64,000 nucleotides of DNA from Linnemannia hyalina (taxonomy: Eukaryota > Mortierellomycota > Mortierellomycetes > Mortierellales > Mortierellaceae): positions 2,418,001 through 2,482,000 of the forward strand of contig JAHRHY010000003.1 in NCBI GenBank assembly GCA_019671135.1, in the 5' to 3' direction. The notes below the pieces were generated by a model, which worked only from the letters and a program-made list of their open reading frames with translations, was not told the DNA's origin and did not search any database. The position numbers and the translations under genes are program-made. Positions 61,401-64,000 of the stretch are shown here, in pieces (the first letter of the stretch is position 1; each line of letters opens with the position of its first letter).

Positions 61401-62321
61401 AAAAAAAAAAAAAAAAAAAAAAAGGAGTGTCACCGGAGAATAGAATACATATTGTTTATGTCTGTTCTGTTTGTTTGTTTTGCTTCTTCTGTGTGTCTGT
61501 CTGTCTGTCTCAGTGACATTGGGTCCATTATCAGCCATGATCAAATACCCTCAGAACACCGAGAGATAAGGCAAACTCCGTTGAGCCTGTTTTTTATACA
61601 TATCACTCTCTTTTGGATATCATCCCCCATCAATCCCATCATCATCATTATCATCGTCCAAACGCAGTCCCTTCCTTCTCCACGCGCGTGGAGAATGATA
61701 AAGGGAAAGAAGGTAGATCAACAACACCCCTCAAGGTTCAAACTGACCGTGGATGCCACGCTGATAACCAACTTTCTTTTGTGTTCACCCTCCTCTGGGT
61801 AACAGCCACGGATTAGATCATCTTTCTCGACACTACAACAACCTAGCTGTCCTCCTCATCATTGTCAACACCACAGTATCATCAAATCCATAAAGCATCC
61901 ACCACAACAAAAATAAATCAATAACCAAGAAAAATCCTCCCACGGTGTATACAAAAACCCTTCTCTCTTTGCAGTATCTATCCACATGCATGCATATTGA
62001 TCATACAGTCATCATTACCTTCAAAGTATTAGTGGTGATGGTAGCAACGGCAGGCATGCTACGCCAGTCCATCTTTGCAGATATGGGCAGCTTCTTGGCT
62101 CCCGACGACGCGTAGACAATCTTCAAGGATGTATCGTGAATCGAAGCTGAAGACGAAAAGAGCTGCATCCAGGTGGCAGTTGTCTCGACCGAGGACTCGG
62201 TCATGATCGACTTGAAGCCAAGCTTCTCGAACCAGGCGATGGAGGCATGATAGAGCTCTCTTGAGGGTGCTGTCAGGATCAGATTGGCGATATGGTCCAG
62301 TGCGATTGTTGAGTCTTCCAT
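58468..62321 (-). CDS. ATP-dependent 6-phosphofructokinase, large fungal type
   Basis: Commits fructose 6-phosphate to glycolysis in the cytosol. It has 940 residues in four exons: 62321-62019, 61328-60950, 60719-59824, 59712-58468. Residues 1 to about 150 form the extra glyoxalase-like N domain of fungal PFK subunits ([20 protein letters not shown]). The catalytic half has [13 protein letters not shown] near 195, the ATP-site GGDGS near 288-292, the catalytic GSIDND near 334-339 (usual form GTIDND) and [11 protein letters not shown] near 379-389. The second, regulatory half starts near 570 ([16 protein letters not shown]), as expected from the ancient gene fusion. The first intron (61329-62018, 690 bp) lies inside the N domain and is the longest in the window; it holds an A24 run. 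The SUMO start lies only 173 bp from the PFK stop. Confidence 0.96.
61401..61424. repeat. Poly-A homopolymer in PFK intron 1
   Basis: An uninterrupted run of 24 A on the plus strand, so poly-T on the PFK coding strand, 70-100 bp from the acceptor. It could extend the polypyrimidine tract but is farther away than usual. Confidence 0.75.
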
Positions 62322-63326
62322 AATTGGTATTGTTATTAGAGGGCTATGAATGAGTGAATGAATGAATGTGAGAGTGAGAGTGATGGAGAGGTGAGGGGTG
62401 AAAAGAGGAGGGAGGGTGAGAGGAGTGGAATGAGAATGGAGAGGGTGAAAGGATTTTTTTTGTTGGGTGAGTGGTAGGGTAGACGAGTGTGAAGAAAAAA
62501 GAAGAAAAGAAAGAGAGAGAGAGAGAGAGAGAGGAAAAGAGAAGGGAAAGGCGGGTCTATTTCTACTTGTTCTGGGTATTCTGGATGCTCTGACTTGTCT
62601 CTCGGTCTCTCTGTCTGCTTGTGTCCTTATCCCGATGTCATGCACTTGCCCATGGCTACATCATTGGATCGTGTATCCGACCCCCCCTCTCCGAGCACCA
62701 AACATTTGTTTTTCTTCTTTTCCTTCTTTCCTTCTTTCCAGCATGACGACGACCTTCCAGCCTTAACCTTCTCGATTTGGCACACGCCTTTTACACCCAC
62801 ATTGCGCTCAGTAAATCTCTGAGACGCGTCTTATTTACAGCCGCTCACTCACACATACTTCAGCCGGCTCTTGCCTTTCTGGGACAACCCATCTTTTCTT
62901 GTGACAGTTATGCATCTGAATCCCAGGCGCCGTCAGCTCGGGTCCGACCGTCCCTTCTTTGTCCCTTTGTCCCTTTGTCTTTTATGCCGCCTTTCCCTAT
63001 CGCTCTCATTCCCGTCAGTCATCAACGCTTAATTAGAGAGACACAATCCTCCTCTTCCGAACACATGCATTGGCATCGGCATCGGCGTAAAATTACATGT
63101 GGTGGCCAAGGGGCCTGCATGTGCCACACAGTATCATTTTCATTTGCCATCCTTGCCAATAATAACCCACAATTACAAAGACAAGCGCATACACATGTAT
63201 TTTTAAATGCGCTATGATACATTCTTGATATTCCGTGCATAGATCTCATGTTCGGATCATGCTCGGATCATGCCCTCGTCGGCCTTAACCCACAAATAAA
63301 GAAAGGGCTAGTTTGAAAAAGGGCTA
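62322..63326. other. PFK promoter and leader, 1 kb
   Basis: The stretch 62340-62545 is GA-rich on the plus strand with a (GA)n run near 62514-62532. On the PFK coding strand this is a strong CT-rich leader. The rest is the 3' flank of the RED gene, with no other feature recognised. Confidence 0.6.
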
Positions 63327-64000
63327 TCACCGGTTCTTGCGGCGTTTGCTTCGGTTATCGCCTCCACCACCGCCGCCGCCGGAGGAACCGTCGTCTGGCC
63401 GTGACCTGGACTTTTGGTTGCCGCCGCCGCTAGCGCCGTTATTTTTTTCCATAAGACGACTAATCCGCTGCCAATCGCGATCGAGCTTCTCGTCCTTACT
63501 AAGACCCTTGCCCTTTCCGTCATCCCAGGAACCAGTCTTTCGGCCCTCGCTCATCTTGACACCGTACTGGAATGACGTCTTGGGAATCACCTCAACCGTA
63601 TCCTTGTACCGATTAAAGCCCTCCTCGGTATCAAAGTCAAACCGGCCCAATTGAGCCCGTTTGTTCTTGTGTGTGCCCTTGTCGATCAAGATAGTCGATT
63701 GTCCCTCATCCTCCTCATCGTCCGAGTCGTATGCAGTTCCTGTGTAGCTTCGCCCACCCATACCAAGGCCGTATGCAGAGTAATAGTCGGCGTCCTCATC
63801 CACCTCCAGATCATCCAACCTTGGTTTCCGGCCGGACAATGCCTTCTCGTTGAGCGGTGTCGTGTACTCTGGTGCTGTAGGAGGTGCATACTTGGATGGA
63901 AGCACCTCTCCAGATTCGTTGTGCGTACTTGCTGAGACTTCCTCTACCTCACCGCCTTCATTGCCACCACTGTCTTCCTCATCACTGTCATCGTCAAAGT
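63327..64000 (-). CDS. RED/IK splicing factor, C-terminal part (runs off window)
   Basis: 3' end of a RED (IK) homologue, a component of the spliceosomal B complex. The open frame runs from the window edge at 64000 to the TAG at 63327, about 224 codons, so the start lies outside. The RED C-terminal core is clear: AQLGRFDFDTEEGFNRYKD, VIPKTSFQYGVKMSEGRKT and KLDRDWQRISRLMEKN. Upstream is an acidic stretch (FDDDSDEEDSGGNEGGE) and the tail is Gly/Arg/Lys-rich (SGGGGGGGDNRSKRRKNR). No intron is seen in this part. It is the third splicing- or transcription-linked gene on the minus strand in the last 10 kb. Confidence 0.88.
   Translation of the reverse strand, partial: FDDDSDEEDSGGNEGGEVEEVSASTHNESGEVLPSKYAPPTAPEYTTPLNEKALSGRKPRLDDLEVDEDADYYSAYGLGMGGRSYTGTAYDSDDEEDEGQSTILIDKGTHKNKRAQLGRFDFDTEEGFNRYKDTVEVIPKTSFQYGVKMSEGRKTGSWDDGKGKGLSKDEKLDRDWQRISRLMEKNNGASGGGNQKSRSRPDDGSSGGGGGGGDNRSKRRKNR

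Overview
The window is nuclear DNA of a filamentous, early-diverging fungus, most likely Mucoromycota and probably Mortierella-like. The assignment is inferred from gene content, not from a database search. Genes carry several short GT-AG introns, most have pyrimidine-rich leaders on the coding strand, and homopolymers and microsatellites are frequent. The gene set mixes standard fungal families (Zn2Cys6 regulators, Rgp1, Gyp5-like TBC protein, large fungal phosphofructokinase) with animal-like genes often absent from yeasts (FRA10AC1, a CTDSPL2-type phosphatase, RED/IK). I see no rRNA, tRNA, CRISPR array, operon or virus.

Layout. 0-10 kb: a 270-bp fold-back transposon-like element at 451-720, a large Zn2Cys6 regulator at 2630-6188 (minus), then about 4 kb without a gene. 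10-19 kb: a CTDSPL2-like phosphatase (minus), a membrane-anchored LEA-like repeat protein (plus) and ribosomal protein eS10 (plus). 19-32 kb: a probable GPI-anchored cysteine protein, two TLC-domain paralogues in tandem and a tetraspanin, all plus. 32-41 kb: cyclin C (minus), a Gyp5-like Rab GAP (plus) and a small conserved fungal protein (plus). 41-47 kb: two cAMP-receptor-like 7TM paralogues in tandem (minus); the second carries an apparent one-base frameshift. 48-52 kb: an ERT1/AcuK-type gluconeogenesis regulator and mitochondrial ribosomal protein bL28m (plus). 52-64 kb: a compact minus-strand run of RGP1, FRA10AC1, SUMO, phosphofructokinase and the 3' part of RED/IK.

Functional themes. 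Central carbon metabolism (phosphofructokinase and an ERT1-type regulator), transcription control (cyclin C, CTD-like phosphatase, two Zn2Cys6 factors), splicing (FRA10AC1, RED), Golgi and Rab trafficking (Rgp1, Gyp5-like) and membrane or surface proteins (TLC pair, tetraspanin, GPCR pair, GPI protein). Most are housekeeping genes. The most unusual parts are the two tandem membrane-protein pairs, the anchored LEA-like repeat protein and the fold-back element. I found no multi-gene system that I would call new.

Exon boundaries were read by hand from splice consensus, reading-frame continuity and family similarity. For every multi-exon model except the frameshifted receptor, the summed exon length is a multiple of three.
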